Notes: generated by a model not told the origin, from the letters alone. A stretch of 11,594 nt of DNA from Baffinella frigidus (GCA_026770585.1 MU647017.1:215590-227183); one strand, 5' to 3'. Numbered from the stretch's first letter, positions 1 through 6,851 are shown. Made by a program: numbers and translations.

Positions 1-88
1 TGTGTGGTGTGTGGTGTGTGGTGTGTGGTGTGTGGTGTGTGGTGTGTGGTGTGTGGTGTGGCGTGTGGAGTGTGGTGTGGGGTGGAGG
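1..88 (+). repeat. TGTGTGG heptamer tandem array
   Basis: Positions 1-56 are eight exact copies of the heptamer TGTGTGG, followed by degenerate copies to about 88. The unit has the same 7-bp length as the telomere-like arrays elsewhere in the window but a different sequence. The array is cut by the window start, so its full length is unknown. Confidence 0.9.
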
Positions 89-126
89 GGGGAGCCCCCA
101 GGATCTGGTTTCCGATGTTCAGGCCC

Positions 127-240
127 GAGGACTACTGTAGGGTCCTAGGGGGGTGCGCCTCCTTGCGAGCGAGGTAACCCTGTACAGGGGCATCTCGCTC
201 ATAAGAAAACGCCTCCCGCTAGGACCCTACAGTAGCCCTC
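127..240. repeat. Hairpin element (inverted repeat, 22-bp arms)
   Basis: The arms at 127-148 and 219-240 are reverse complements with one mismatch; the core CTACTGTAGGGTCCTAG is perfect. A second internal pairing joins GAGCGAGGT (near 168) with ATCTCGCTC (near 192). The left-arm interior (GGTGCGCCTCCTT then AGGTAACC) recurs as a direct copy at about 263-298, so a partial second unit lies next to it. The arm sequence GTAGGGTCCTAG also occurs in the separate element at 8766-8926. It is probably a non-autonomous foldback element; no coding capacity is seen. Confidence 0.7.
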
Positions 241-299
241 TGCCTAGGGCCCTGTGGTGGCCCTAGGTGGGGTGCGCCTCCTTACACGCAAGGTAACCA

Positions 300-600
300 C
301 TGCAGGCTACGTCCTGAGAGGCGGACTGGGCTGATTTAATTGAGTCCGCTCGTGCCCAGAGAGGGACTACAGGGATATGGTCACGTTCCAATTAATTTTG
401 GTCACTCGCAGAATCTCAAGTACAAAAAGGCCGGTAAAATAGTTTTATGGCGAGCCCGGTTTTACTTGAGTAGAGCTAGCAGGTCCTCACACACCACCAA
501 CCCTCACGGGCGGACCAAATCGACGATTTTCGACCTTCTATGCAAAACACTTAACCCCCAAAACTTGACCTTTGTGGGAGAATGTGACTTTTAACCATAT
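300..600. other. No supported gene; AT-richer unique stretch
   Basis: No splice-consistent exon or recognisable protein is visible on either strand. One short inverted repeat is present: CTCAAGTA at 415-422 pairs with TACTTGAG at 463-470. Confidence 0.4.
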
Positions 601-900
601 ATTACTTTTGTCAGCGGGGCCACTTTCGACCCCGCTGCAAGGGGGAAACAGCTCCAACAATCGTTGATTTGGTCTCATCGTGAGCGTTGGTGGCAGGAGC
701 GTGTGCCTCCAGCTCTGGCAGCAGCTTCGGTGTTTCCAGTAGAGCAGGCAATATATCCCCAAGAGCTCGGATAGCTTCAACAGCTCCAACAGCGACCGCG
801 ACCGCGACCGAGCAAAAAGATAACACCTGGGGCTTAAGTTGTTGTACCTGAAAGCCAGGACCAGAATCTGTTCCTGACTGTCTTATATGTGCCAATTTAT
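601..900. other. Unassigned stretch with small hairpin and GCGACC triplication
   Basis: A stem of 7 bp (613-619 with 630-636, 10-base loop) and three exact tandem copies of GCGACC at 792-109+ (792-809) are visible. The minus strand is open across 907-611 and would encode an Ala/Val/Leu-rich stretch (for example ALGDILPALLETPKLL). It has no recognisable domain or clear splice context, so I do not call it a gene. It could be a diverged exon of a minus-strand gene. Confidence 0.35.
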
Positions 901-1098
901 GTGCCATGCACCCTACACCCTACACCCTGAACACTCACCCACGAAGCCCAACCGGGCGCGGCCCCCGTGCAGTGGAAGGACTAACCCGGAACCCTCAACA
1001 CGTCACCGCGCGCGTCGGGCCAGGCGGGCGCTCGACACCGGTAGCTCCAACACCCCAAATATTTCCAATACCTCCAACGGCTCAACGGCTCCAACGGC

Positions 1099-1180
1099 GG
1101 GTTTCGGGTTTCGGGTTTCGGGTTTCGGGTGTACGGTTCGGGTTTCGGGTGTACGATTTCGGGTGTCGGGTTTCGGGTCT
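1099..1180. repeat. TTTCGGG telomere-variant heptamer array
   Basis: About four exact GTTTCGG heptamers are followed by degenerate copies interrupted by GTGTACG. It is G-rich on the plus strand, like every other heptamer array on the left side of the divergent promoter. Confidence 0.85.
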
Positions 1181-1200
1181 CACCAAGCGCCTTGTAGTTC

Positions 1201-1720
1201 GCCGGACGCTGCTCGCCAGGGTTCCCTTCATCGTCGCGCTTGATCTGTCCCACAGACACACACGCATGTCAGCAATGTGTCCGATATACACACGTATGTC
1301 AGCAATGTGTCCGATATACACACGCTCATGTCAGCAATCCGTGCCGTCTAAAAATGGCCGGACGCTGCTCGCCAGGGTGCCCCTCATCGTCGCGCTGGAT
1401 CTCTGTCCCCCAGAAACATGTCAGCAATGTCTTCCCAGTATACGTTGTATAGTTGGTGATATATGACTCTGGGTAGGTGACTCTCTAGAGCATCTTCCGC
1501 TCTCGTGTGTCGCCTCCCAGTCTATCACCGATATACACACGCTCATGTCAGCGATCTGTCCGTCTAAAAATGGCCTCACGCATCTCGCCAGGGCTCCCGT
1601 CATCGTCCCTCTTGAGCGGTCCCACAAACACACACTCGTGTCAGCGGCTTGTGCGATAGAAACACGCGGCTGTCAGCAATCCGTCCGTCTAAAACACGCC
1701 TCTGTCAGCATCGTCCCGCG
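1201..1720. repeat. Higher-order minisatellite built on ATGTCAGCAAT
   Basis: A composite unit recurs at 1201, 1357 and 1573. It starts near GCCGGACGCTGCTCGCCAGG, continues through a CATCGTCGCGCT segment and a TGTCCC-CACA segment, and ends in short subrepeats containing (A)CACACG-CATGTCAGCAAT. The subrepeats are nearly identical 30-33 bp copies at about 1255-1319. Later units are more diverged (GTGTCAGCGG, CTGTCAGCAT). All reading frames through it are low-complexity artefacts. Confidence 0.8.
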
Positions 1721-1881
1721 TGAGCTGCCTTGTCCGGCAGGCACACGCTCATCCACCAGCTGTCAGAGTTGGAGCAGATCGCCTTTTTCAATCCCCTTGA
1801 TGTGTACTGAAGGCAGTCGGATTCCGACGATCTCTGGTACAAATCAAGGGACTCGAAAAGACGATTTGCTCCCACTCTCAG

Positions 1882-1993
1882 TCATCTGAAAAGCTAACGC
1901 CAGCGAGGTACTTAGAGCCTACGGATTGCCTACGGTAGGAGCCCCCCTCCTACCGTAGGCTAAGAGGTCCGCTGGCGTTAGCTTGTGGCATTA
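1882..1993. mobile_element. MITE-like foldback element, family 1, copy 1 (short form)
   Basis: The terminal arms include a perfect 15-bp inverted repeat, AAGCTAACGCCAGCG (1891-1905) against 1970-1984. The centre is a perfect 12-bp hairpin, CCTACGGTAGGA (1929-1940) against 1948-1959, with loop GCCCCCC. The direct repeat TCAG flanks the proposed ends (1878-1881 and 1994-1997), which fits a 4-bp target-site duplication. A longer copy in opposite orientation lies at 5683-5848. Confidence 0.8.
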
Positions 1994-2034
1994 TCAGGGC
2001 TAGTGGATGTAAGCCTCGGGACTCCCGCCCCATA

Positions 2035-2172
2035 GGGTTTAGGGCTTAGGGTTTAGGTACGTTAGGGCTGCAAGAGGGGTGGGGGCCTCGCCTCGGGGGC
2101 GCCGTGGTTTCGGGTTTCGGGTTTCGGGTTTCGGGTCTAGGGTCTAGGGTCTAGGGTCTAGGGTGTGGGGTT
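2035..2172. repeat. Telomere-like heptamer arrays (TTTAGGG, TTTCGGG, TCTAGGG)
   Basis: TTTAGGG-like copies lie at 2035-2058. From 2107 about four TTTCGGG units change abruptly to four TCTAGGG units. Each variant forms its own homogeneous block, which suggests local amplification. The stretch between holds an 18-bp fragment (2090-2107) matching the 3' end of the exon at 2555-2626 at 16 of 18 bases. Confidence 0.85.
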
Positions 2173-2330
2173 TCCACCGTTACTTAAGTTAACGACGGTT
2201 CCACTTTTGCTTTGAGACGTTCCACTCTTGGCTTTTGTCTGGGTGGGCAGCGCTCTTAGAAGCAAAAGAATGGCCTGGCGGCAGCGTTAGTTTGACCAGT
2301 CCACGGCGAAAGGTTGTTTTTGGTCACGGG
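2173..2330. other. Unassigned stretch downstream of the CPP1-like exon copies
   Basis: On the minus strand, reading through the exon copy at 2331-2418 stays open to a TAA near 2250, giving a short polar tail. This could be an alternative C-terminus, but no motif supports it. The near-palindrome CGTTACTTAAGTTAACG lies near 2180. Confidence 0.3.
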
Positions 2331-2418
2331 GTGTGCCTTGGGGGTGCCGCGGTTGTAGAGGAAACCCATGGCTGAGAGGCACTCGACGCCCATCGCCGTC
2401 CCGCTGGGGCCCTGGGTG
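2331..2418 (-). CDS. Duplicate of CPP1-like exon 10 (alternative exon or echo)
   Basis: Plus-strand 2331-2398 matches 2549-2616 of exon 10 at 62 of 68 bases. On the minus strand the frame is intact and shares the peptide LSAMGFLYNRGTP with exon 10. An upstream CACCCAG at about 2419-2425 could serve as acceptor in phase 0, adding GPSGTAMG before the shared part. This copy could therefore be an alternative exon, the true exon, or a recent duplicate. It cannot be settled without transcripts. Confidence 0.5.
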
Positions 2419-2427
2419 TTTTTATCG

Positions 2428-2520
2428 GACGCGCCCCGTACTAACCCGGACGTGCCCCATACTAAAAACGCCGCTGCGGTACTAATCTAGGACGCCCCGC
2501 CGGACGTGACCCTCTCAGAA
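2428..2520. repeat. Short GGACG-GCCCC-TACTAA repeats
   Basis: The motif GGACGYGCCCCRTACTAA occurs twice in tandem (from about 2427 and 2448). Decayed relatives follow (GTACTAAT near 2479, GGACGCCCC near 2490, CGGACGTGACCC near 2501). Function is unknown. Confidence 0.6.
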
Positions 2521-2554
2521 CGGTCCACCCTAGGGTTTCGGGTGTAAGGTGTGC

Positions 2555-4839
2555 CTCGGGGGTGCCGCGGTTGTAGAGGAAGCCCATCGCTGAGAGGAAC
2601 CCGAAGCCCATCGCCGATCCGGCCATCTGCGCGCGAGAAAGAGCCTTTGTTAGTGTTGAGAAACACCTTTGTTGTTATTAATATTAACATTACTATTGGT
2701 ATTATTAAACATTTCATTTTTATTGCTATTTCTACTGTTACTCTTACTATTACTATTACTTCAACCATTTAATTACTATACAATATAATAGTTGTAGTAA
2801 TTACTAGTAAGACTACGACTACTATTACTACTTCTACTATTACTCTTAGAAGAAGCCCATAGCTGAGAGGAACCCGAAGCCCATCGCCGATTCGGCCATC
2901 TGCGAGCCCCAGACCGAGCGCCAACGTCACTGTCAGAGAGCGACCTGTAATACTATTATTATTATTATTAACATAATCATCATCATCATCACCCTCATCA
3001 TGACATCTTGACGGACTATTCCTAAGTTGACACCCTGGGTCGGCGGTACACATCCGTCAAATGTGTAACGCCGAGCCAGGATGTCAACTGTGTGTGTACC
3101 GCCGACCCAGGATGCCAACTTAGGAATAGTCCGTCAAGATGTCAACTTAGGAATAGTCCGTCAACGGAGCGGGCAAGCACCTGGGGGGCCGCGAGGCCGC
3201 ACACGATGAACACCGACATCAGGCTCGACGCCTGATTTTTTTAGGGTTCAGGGTTTAGGGTTTAGGGTTTAGGGTTTAGGGTTAAGGGTGTGGATTTTGG
3301 GGTCTAGGGTCTTGGGGTTAGGGTTTCGGGGTACGCAAGGTGTTTCTCAGGGAGGTTCACCTTTCGGGTCTAGGTGTCGGGCGGGGGCGGGAGGGAAGGG
3401 GGGGGGGTTAGGGATTGGGGTTGAGGGTTGAGGGTTTAGGGTTTAAGATTGTGGGGTCTAGGTTTCAATGTTCAGGTCTTTCGGAGAGAGTTTCACCGGT
3501 GAAACGCCCTCAGGTTTGGGGGTTCGGGTTTAGGGTGTAGGTTGAGGGGTTACCTGAAGGACGTAATTGTGTGTGCGGGGGGGGTAGGCTTTAGGGGTGC
3601 AGGATTCGGGGGGCGGGTGACCTGGAGAACGTACTTCTTGGTTGGCATCTGCACGATCTTCGCAAGCCACGCGTACTTGGCGTACCACCTGCACACACAA
3701 TCCAGCAAAAAAACATTAACCATCGGTAAGAAAACGTGAGAACCTTTCATTCATGTATGCTGGCTGTGAAAAAACGCCTCCGGCGCTTGCCGAGCCATCG
3801 CTCCGCGCCCCTCGTTTGCAAGATACAAAATGTGTACCGTCATTAACGAGGGGTAAGAAAATGTGTATCGTTGTTTACAATTGGCAGGAAAAGCAACACG
3901 CTCCACTATCTTCCAGAGTCATGCGCTCTCCGCGTAACACCTGCTTACATGATGTGCTGTTGAAGGTTTGGGGTTTGGGGTTTGTGGTTTGGGGTTTAGG
4001 GTTTGGGGTTTAGACTCCACATTCTGGGGGTCTTGGATCCTCGCTAGTCCATCGTGTGGTTAGAGGTTAGGGGTTAGGGGTGGGAGAACGCACGGCTGCT
4101 TGTACTCGACAAGGAGTTTAGGGTTTAGGGGTTAGGGAGGATACAGGGGTTAGCTATCTTACGGGTGTAATATGCTACCTTAGCTTCGATACAGCTGTTC
4201 CATAGCCCCAAAACCCACCCGTAATGTAGCAAAACGGCGATCTAAGTCGAACATTTTCATAGGGGTGGGGGTACGCACGGCGCCTTGTACTCGATCAGCT
4301 TCGCCTCGAACGGCGAATCCCGAACCTTGGCCTGCAGCGCACCCGACATCCGTGCCTGCAAAGCGTTGGCTTCAGCGTCCAGGGTCTAGGGTCTAGGGTC
4401 TAGGGTCTAGTGTCTAGTGTCTAGTGTCTAGTGTCTAGTGTCTAGGGTTCAGCGTCTACGGTCCATCTTCAAAATGGTCTCCCTCACTATGCTCATCCTC
4501 CTCCGATACCCGCGCCTAAAAAGCGTTGAGGGGTCAGAGGCGAGGCTTGAATCGCGGGCTGAGCCCCCCGAGAACCGGGGGGTTGCGCCCGGGGGTTGAC
4601 TAGACGCAGGACCGTGAAAGCCCGCTACCGATTTCATTTCGGAACAAGGCAGAATCTGTAGCAATAAAGAAGAGTAAGCAGAGTGGCGTGGACCTTGAGG
4701 CGGGACCATCCACCTTGAGGGTTGAGGGTTGAGGGTTTGGGGTGTGAACCTTGAGGCGGTCGTCGAAGATGGCCTCCTTCATCATCTCGAGCCTGCTTCA
4801 GGGTTGAGGGTTGAGTGTTGAGGGTTGAGGGTTGAAGGT

Positions 4840-4870
<31 letters not shown>

Positions 4871-6612
4871 AGGTTGAGGGTTGAGGGTTGAGGGTTTGGG
4901 GTTTCGGGGTCAGGGTTTAGGGGATCCCTAAACAGCGTGTGGGGGACCTGATGAGGTACTCGTCATTTCGGGTTTCGGGTCTCGGGTTTCGGGTTTCGGG
5001 TCTTCGGGTTTAAGGTTGAGGAGGTTCTCACCGGATGAGGTACTCGTCATTGCGGGTTTCGTGTTTCGTGTTTCGTACTTCGGGTTCAGGGTTTCGGGTT
5101 GAGGATTTTCGAACCTGATGAGGTACTTGTCGTTGCCCTCGTTCTCCGCGCACAGGTCCTTGTATGCCTGTGAACGGTTTCGGGTTTCGGGTTTCGGGTT
5201 TCGGGTTTCGGGTTTCGGGTTTATAGGGTGGAGGGTTTGGGGTTGAGGGGTTGGGATTTCAACATCCTTGAATTTCGTAGCAAGCCTGGGGTCGAGTTTG
5301 GGGGTTGGGGTTGGTTCCTGTGGCTAACTATCCTAGTACTTGCAGCGCCCAGAGTTTGGGTGTGGGGTTTAGGGTCTAGGGTTTAGGGTTTAGGGGCGAG
5401 GGGTTGGTTCTCCACGCACAACTCCTTGTACTACCGGGGTTGGGTTTACGGTTTGGTGTTTGGTGTTTGGGATTCAGGGATCAGGGTTCCGGGATCAGGG
5501 TTCAGGGTTTAGGGGTCATCTAGCTCTGTCCAAGTCTATTTTGTCTCACCAACCTGACTGAACCCGCCTCTTCCCCGCTCCAAAGTTCACGGATATTTAC
5601 CGCACACCCAGCTTGTCAACTTGAGAATAGTCGGTCAACCCGAGTTAGGGTTTTGGGTCTAGGGTTTCGGGATGAGGGTTATTAATGCCACAAGCTAACG
5701 CCAGCGGACCCCTTGGCCTACGGTAGGACCCCCCCCTCCTCCTACGACGTTTAAAACGAAAAGGTCTTTAAAATTCGTACGAGGGGGGCTCCTACCGTAG
5801 GCAATCCGTAGGCTCTAAGTATCTCGCTGGCGATAGCTTTTCAGATGATTGTGGTTGATGGTTGATGGTTTACAGGACCTGCTCGACTTCCTCGTACGGG
5901 GCGTCCTCGGCCACTCCAAAGGTGCGGTACGGCGACTCGCCCCCTGGGGTCGGGTTCTGGCTTGAGGGTCTAGGGTGTAGGAACGGTTTTTTTAGGGTTT
6001 AGGGTTGAGGTTCAGGGGTTGGGGTTCAGTGTTTAGTGTTGAGGGGTTAGGGTGTACCGAAGCGCGGCTTGGGCGTTTCCTTCTTCCCGAATGAGGGGAA
6101 CGACACCATGTGCAGCGCGGCCCCCCGCCTGCCATGCGTTCCGGTCCGTTACTGTGCGCCGCTGGGTGTGTGTCGTGGAGCGCCGGGGCAGGGGCGTGCG
6201 GGGAGCAGTCGGATGCGCTGCCGCGGGGGAGAAGACGGTGCTTGCGTCCGCCAGCGACGAGCGACGCCCGCTACGCAGCATGCAATCTCGGAAGGTGTCG
6301 GGGGAAGGGCTGCGGCAAGCGTACCGGGCGACGCGAGGCGACGGCATGCTCCGCAGCGCCGACCGTGCCGCCGGCGAGCCTGACCAGCCACCGGGAAAAC
6401 GAGTCAGAAAATACGGCTTGGCCTGGTTGGGAGGCTGGGACTGCAGCGGTGTGGTGGGAGAAACGCGGCGAAGCGAGCACTTCACCCGCGCCCTCTCATC
6501 CCGGAATGGGGGCCGGAGGCGGAGGATGACCGGTTTGGCGGGGGGCGAGGACGGCGGGCGAGAAGGCTGCGGCCGAGGCGAGAAGGGAGACGAGGAGGAC
6601 GGAGCGCATCAT
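2555..6612 (-). CDS. Plastid-targeted CPP1/CDF1-like J-like membrane protein (DUF3353), about 10 exons
   Basis: Proposed exons, 5' to 3' on the minus strand: 6612-6531, 6440-6275, 6128-6058, 5943-5879, 5167-5115, 4792-4750, 4355-4279, 3688-3622, 3231-3181, 2626-2555. All junctions join in phase (about 249 codons so far), and every intron is GT-AG, except that the last exon ends at a possible GC donor. The N-terminus MRSVLLVSLLASAAAFSP looks like a signal peptide with an A-F cleavage motif, then a Ser/Arg-rich transit region. The J-like domain reads PYRTFGVAEDAPYEEVEQ, then AYKDLCAEN, EGNDKYLIR, LEMMKEAIFDDRLK, ARMSGALQ. HPD is absent where a true J protein has it, as expected for CPP1. WYAKYAWLAKIV and two hydrophobic segments (LMSVFIVCGLAAPQ, GFGFLSAMGFLYNRG) follow, matching the membrane half of the family. 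In plants CPP1 stabilises protochlorophyllide oxidoreductase in plastids; that role here is inferred. Exon 2 limits and the C-terminus are uncertain. A tandem ATG at 6612/6609 leaves the start open by one codon. Confidence 0.8.
2633..2850. repeat. AT-rich triplet microsatellite
   Basis: Imperfect ATT/ACT/TTA triplets fill most of about 2655-2850, for example runs of TACTATTACT. The stretch lies in the intron between CPP1-like exons 9 and 10, between exon 10 and its partial copy at 2852-2904. The open frames in it are repeat artefacts. Confidence 0.8.
2852..2904 (-). pseudogene. Partial copy (echo) of CPP1-like exon 10, 5' half with acceptor
   Basis: It matches exon 10 plus its acceptor side (2579-2631) at 51 of 53 bases. 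In the exon frame it reads MAESAMGFGFLSAMGFF and stops at TAA just downstream, so its use would end the protein early. The CGCAG acceptor is kept. It is probably a recent duplicate; an alternative terminal exon is possible. Confidence 0.7.
2949..3000. repeat. ATT and CAT/ATC triplet microsatellite
   Basis: About six ATT triplets followed by about five CAT triplets, then decayed copies, in the intron between CPP1-like exons 9 and 10. It directly adjoins the inverted-repeat element that begins at 3001. Confidence 0.85.
3001..3164. mobile_element. Three-armed foldback element of the GTTGAC family
   Basis: The left arm 3001-3052 pairs with the right arm 3093-3144 over 52 bp with two central mismatches. 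A middle arm at about 3060-3088 is a third, more diverged copy in the right-arm orientation, so the left arm can pair with either. The 27 bases at 3111-3137 are repeated directly at 3138-3164 with one change. The terminal sequence contains GTTGAC and GAATAGTCCGTCAA, shared with elements at 5581-5637, 9878-9932 and 11224-11282. It lies in the intron about 17 bases beyond the donor of exon 9. Confidence 0.8.
3240..3545. repeat. Telomere-like heptamer tracts in CPP1-like intron 8
   Basis: TTTAGGG arrays (purest at 3247-3284) and degenerate variants fill the intron between exons 8 and 9. The perfect 14-bp palindrome TTTCACCGGTGAAA sits at 3491-3504. On the sense (minus) strand the arrays read CCCTAAA. 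Confidence 0.85.
3547..3570 (-). pseudogene. Echo of CPP1-like exon 8 3' end with splice donor
   Basis: It matches exon 8 end plus donor (3615-3638) at 19 of 24 bases. The sense strand reads AATTACGTCCTTCAG/GTAACC against AAGTACGTTCTCCAG/GTCACC in the exon. It lies 52 bases into the intron that follows exon 8. Confidence 0.65.
3700..3960. other. Non-repetitive part of CPP1-like intron 7
   Basis: It contains a 9-bp perfect stem, CCCCTCGTT (3808-3816) with AACGAGGGG (3845-3853). The motif GGTAAGAAAAYGTG occurs twice directly (about 3724 and 3851). No exon is recognised. Confidence 0.5.
3963..4145. repeat. Telomere-like heptamer tracts in CPP1-like intron 7
   Basis: GGTTTGG/TTTAGGG-type repeats lie at 3963-4012 and 4060-4140. 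The exon echo at 4077-4109 lies within the second tract. A 9-bp inverted repeat (4159-4167 with 4216-4224) follows. Confidence 0.8.
4077..4109 (-). pseudogene. Echo of CPP1-like exon 7 3' end with splice donor
   Basis: It matches exon 7 end plus intron start (4262-4294) at 29 of 33 bases, across the GTGCGT donor. The sense strand codes EYKQP where the exon codes EYKAP. It lies about 170 bases downstream, inside the intron that follows exon 7. Confidence 0.75.
4379..4450. repeat. TCTAGGG / TCTAGTG heptamer array
   Basis: Four TCTAGGG units are followed by five TCTAGTG units, a clean switch of variant. It lies in CPP1-like intron 6, close upstream (sense) of the exon 7 acceptor. Confidence 0.9.
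4463..4502 (-). pseudogene. Diverged echo of CPP1-like exon 6
   Basis: The sense strand reads ATGAGCATAGTGAGGGAGAC then CATTTTGAAG, similar to exon 6 (ATGATGAAGGAGGCCATCTT then CGACGACCGC) with about three quarters identity by eye. An acceptor-like CTTTTTAG lies upstream. The translation (MSIVRETILKMDR) still resembles exon 6 (LEMMKEAIFDDR). It is the oldest-looking echo and the least certain. Confidence 0.5.
4688..4703 (-). pseudogene. Echo of CPP1-like exon 6 3' end with splice donor
   Basis: It matches 4744-4759 at 15 of 16 bases, including the CTCAAG/GT donor junction. It is 56 bases away in the intron that follows exon 6. It is short, but fits the pattern of the other echoes. Confidence 0.55.
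4800..4921. repeat. TTGAGGG heptamer array
   Basis: About fifteen TTGAGGG units, with TTGAGTG and TTGAAGG variants, end in TTTGGGG/TTTCGGGG. The array directly abuts the acceptor of exon 6 (AAGCAG at 4798-4793) on the sense strand, so the C-rich CCCTCAA strand forms the 3' end of the intron. Confidence 0.9.
4946..4967 (-). pseudogene. Echo 2 of CPP1-like exon 5 3' end with donor
   Basis: It matches the end of exon 5 (5113-5134) with two changes, including the ATCAG/GT junction. It is embedded between TTTCGGG repeats in the intron that follows exon 5. Confidence 0.7.
4968..5110. repeat. TTTCGGG heptamer tracts in CPP1-like intron 5
   Basis: TTTCGGG and TTTCGTG variants lie at about 4967-5012 and 5052-5105, separated by the exon 5 echo at 5031-5053. 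Confidence 0.8.
5031..5053 (-). pseudogene. Echo 1 of CPP1-like exon 5 3' end with donor
   Basis: It matches 5114-5136 at 20 of 23 bases. The sense strand reads AATGACGAGTACCTCATCCG/GTGAGA, where the exon reads AACGACAAGTACCTCATCAG/GTTCGA. Two tandem-like echoes of one exon end thus lie in the intron just downstream of it. Confidence 0.7.
5176..5300. repeat. TTTCGGG array adjoining the exon 5 acceptor
   Basis: Six near-exact GTTTCGG units lie at 5177-5222, then degenerate GGTTTGGGGTTGAGG repeats to about 5300. On the sense strand CCCGAAA ends a few bases before the CACAG acceptor of exon 5. Confidence 0.85.
5355..5515. repeat. Telomere-like heptamers in CPP1-like intron 4
   Basis: TTTAGGG/TCTAGGG lies at 5362-5398, and TTTGGTG, TTCAGGG and GATCAGG variants at 5440-5513. 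The exon 5 echo at 5407-5430 lies between the two tracts. Confidence 0.8.
5407..5430 (-). pseudogene. Echo of CPP1-like exon 5, 5' part
   Basis: It matches 5141-5164 of exon 5 at 21 of 24 bases. The sense strand reads TACAAGGAGTTGTGCGTGGA (YKELCVEN in the exon frame, against YKDLCAEN). It lies upstream of exon 5 in intron 4. The bases just upstream (TAG) could be read as an acceptor, but polypyrimidine context is poor. Confidence 0.7.
5581..5637. mobile_element. Short GTTGAC-family element (about 57 bp)
   Basis: It reads AAAGTTCACGGATATTTACC, then a CACCCAGC segment, then GTCAACTTGAGAATAGTC and GGTCAA. The two ends contain partial inverted GTTGAC/GTCAAC. Close relatives lie at 9878-9932 and 11224-11282, and the longer element at 3001-3164 shares its ends. 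Confidence 0.65.
5683..5848. mobile_element. MITE-like foldback element, family 1, copy 2 (long form)
   Basis: It is the reverse complement of copy 1 (1882-1993) with the same ends (TAATGCCAC and TCATCTGAAAAG) and the same CCTACGGTAGGA arms. The 7-base loop of copy 1 is replaced by about 60 bases, which themselves form an 18-bp inverted repeat with three mismatches (around CCTACGACGTTTAAA and TTTAAAATTCGTACGAGG). The flanks TTAT and TTGT match at three of four bases. It lies in intron 4, about 30 bases beyond the donor of exon 4. Confidence 0.8.
5944..6057. repeat. Intron 3 of CPP1-like gene, largely telomere-like repeat
   Basis: The 114-base intron between exons 3 and 4 is mostly TTTAGGG/TTGAGGG-type heptamers on the plus strand (CCCTAAA in sense). 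Its donor is CG/GTACACCC and its acceptor CCCCAG/G. It shows the repeat class making up most of a functional intron. Confidence 0.75.
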
Positions 6613-6851
6613 CACTGGTGGCGTTGAAATGAAGTGTGGAGGGTCAGAGCTTGCTGGCGAACAAGAGCAAGCAAGAACGGCCGCGGTGAGTAACAGAACG
6701 AGAGTTCATACGTTGCACAACTTTTGAGGAGTCAACTTTTGCCGAAAAGTGCAACTTGACTGCAACTTTGAAGATAGGTGTCCACTTTGTCCGTTGTTCG
6801 GAGATCCCCGAAAAAAAATCTAGGAGGACCTCCCCACCATCTGAGGGCAAA
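6613..6851. promoter_or_regulatory. Divergent intergenic region with CAACTT repeats
   Basis: This 239-base interval separates the start codons of the two genes, so it should hold both promoters and 5' leaders. CAACTT occurs four times at about 6718, 6733, 6752 and 6763. GTCAACTTTT-GCCG-AAAAGT forms a short palindrome at 6731-6750. No clear TATA box is seen. The GTCAACTT motif is the same as in the mobile elements of the window, so the interval may carry an old element remnant. Confidence 0.55.

Noticed and set aside
340-594. 84-codon plus-strand frame
   Set aside because: It has no domain, no splice-consistent neighbours and no compositional signal of coding sequence.
1255-1720. CRISPR-like array
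   Set aside because: The repeats are of unequal length, lack unique spacers of uniform size, and the window is eukaryotic.
2769-3053. Minus-strand frames through the triplet microsatellites (Asn, Val/Ile, Asp runs)
   Set aside because: They are translations of ATT/CAT repeats and of an exon echo in the wrong frame.
3240-3320. True chromosome end (telomere)
   Set aside because: The arrays are short, degenerate, many, in both orientations and lie within introns, so they are interstitial telomere-like repeats.
6033-6485. 150-codon minus-strand frame across CPP1-like exons 2 and 3
   Set aside because: It is Arg/Ser/Pro-rich from GC bias. The spliced frames (exon 2 in another frame, exon 3 ending FGKKETPKPRFG) give in-phase joins and family similarity instead.
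6052-6627. 191-codon plus-strand frame, with 6069-6383 and 6110-6529
   Set aside because: They are antisense to the first CPP1-like exons, with low-complexity Gly/Arg composition and no domain.
6756-6851. Upstream extension of kelch exon 1 from a TTG codon
   Set aside because: TTG starts are not expected in a nuclear gene. The first in-frame ATG at 6852 has a good context.
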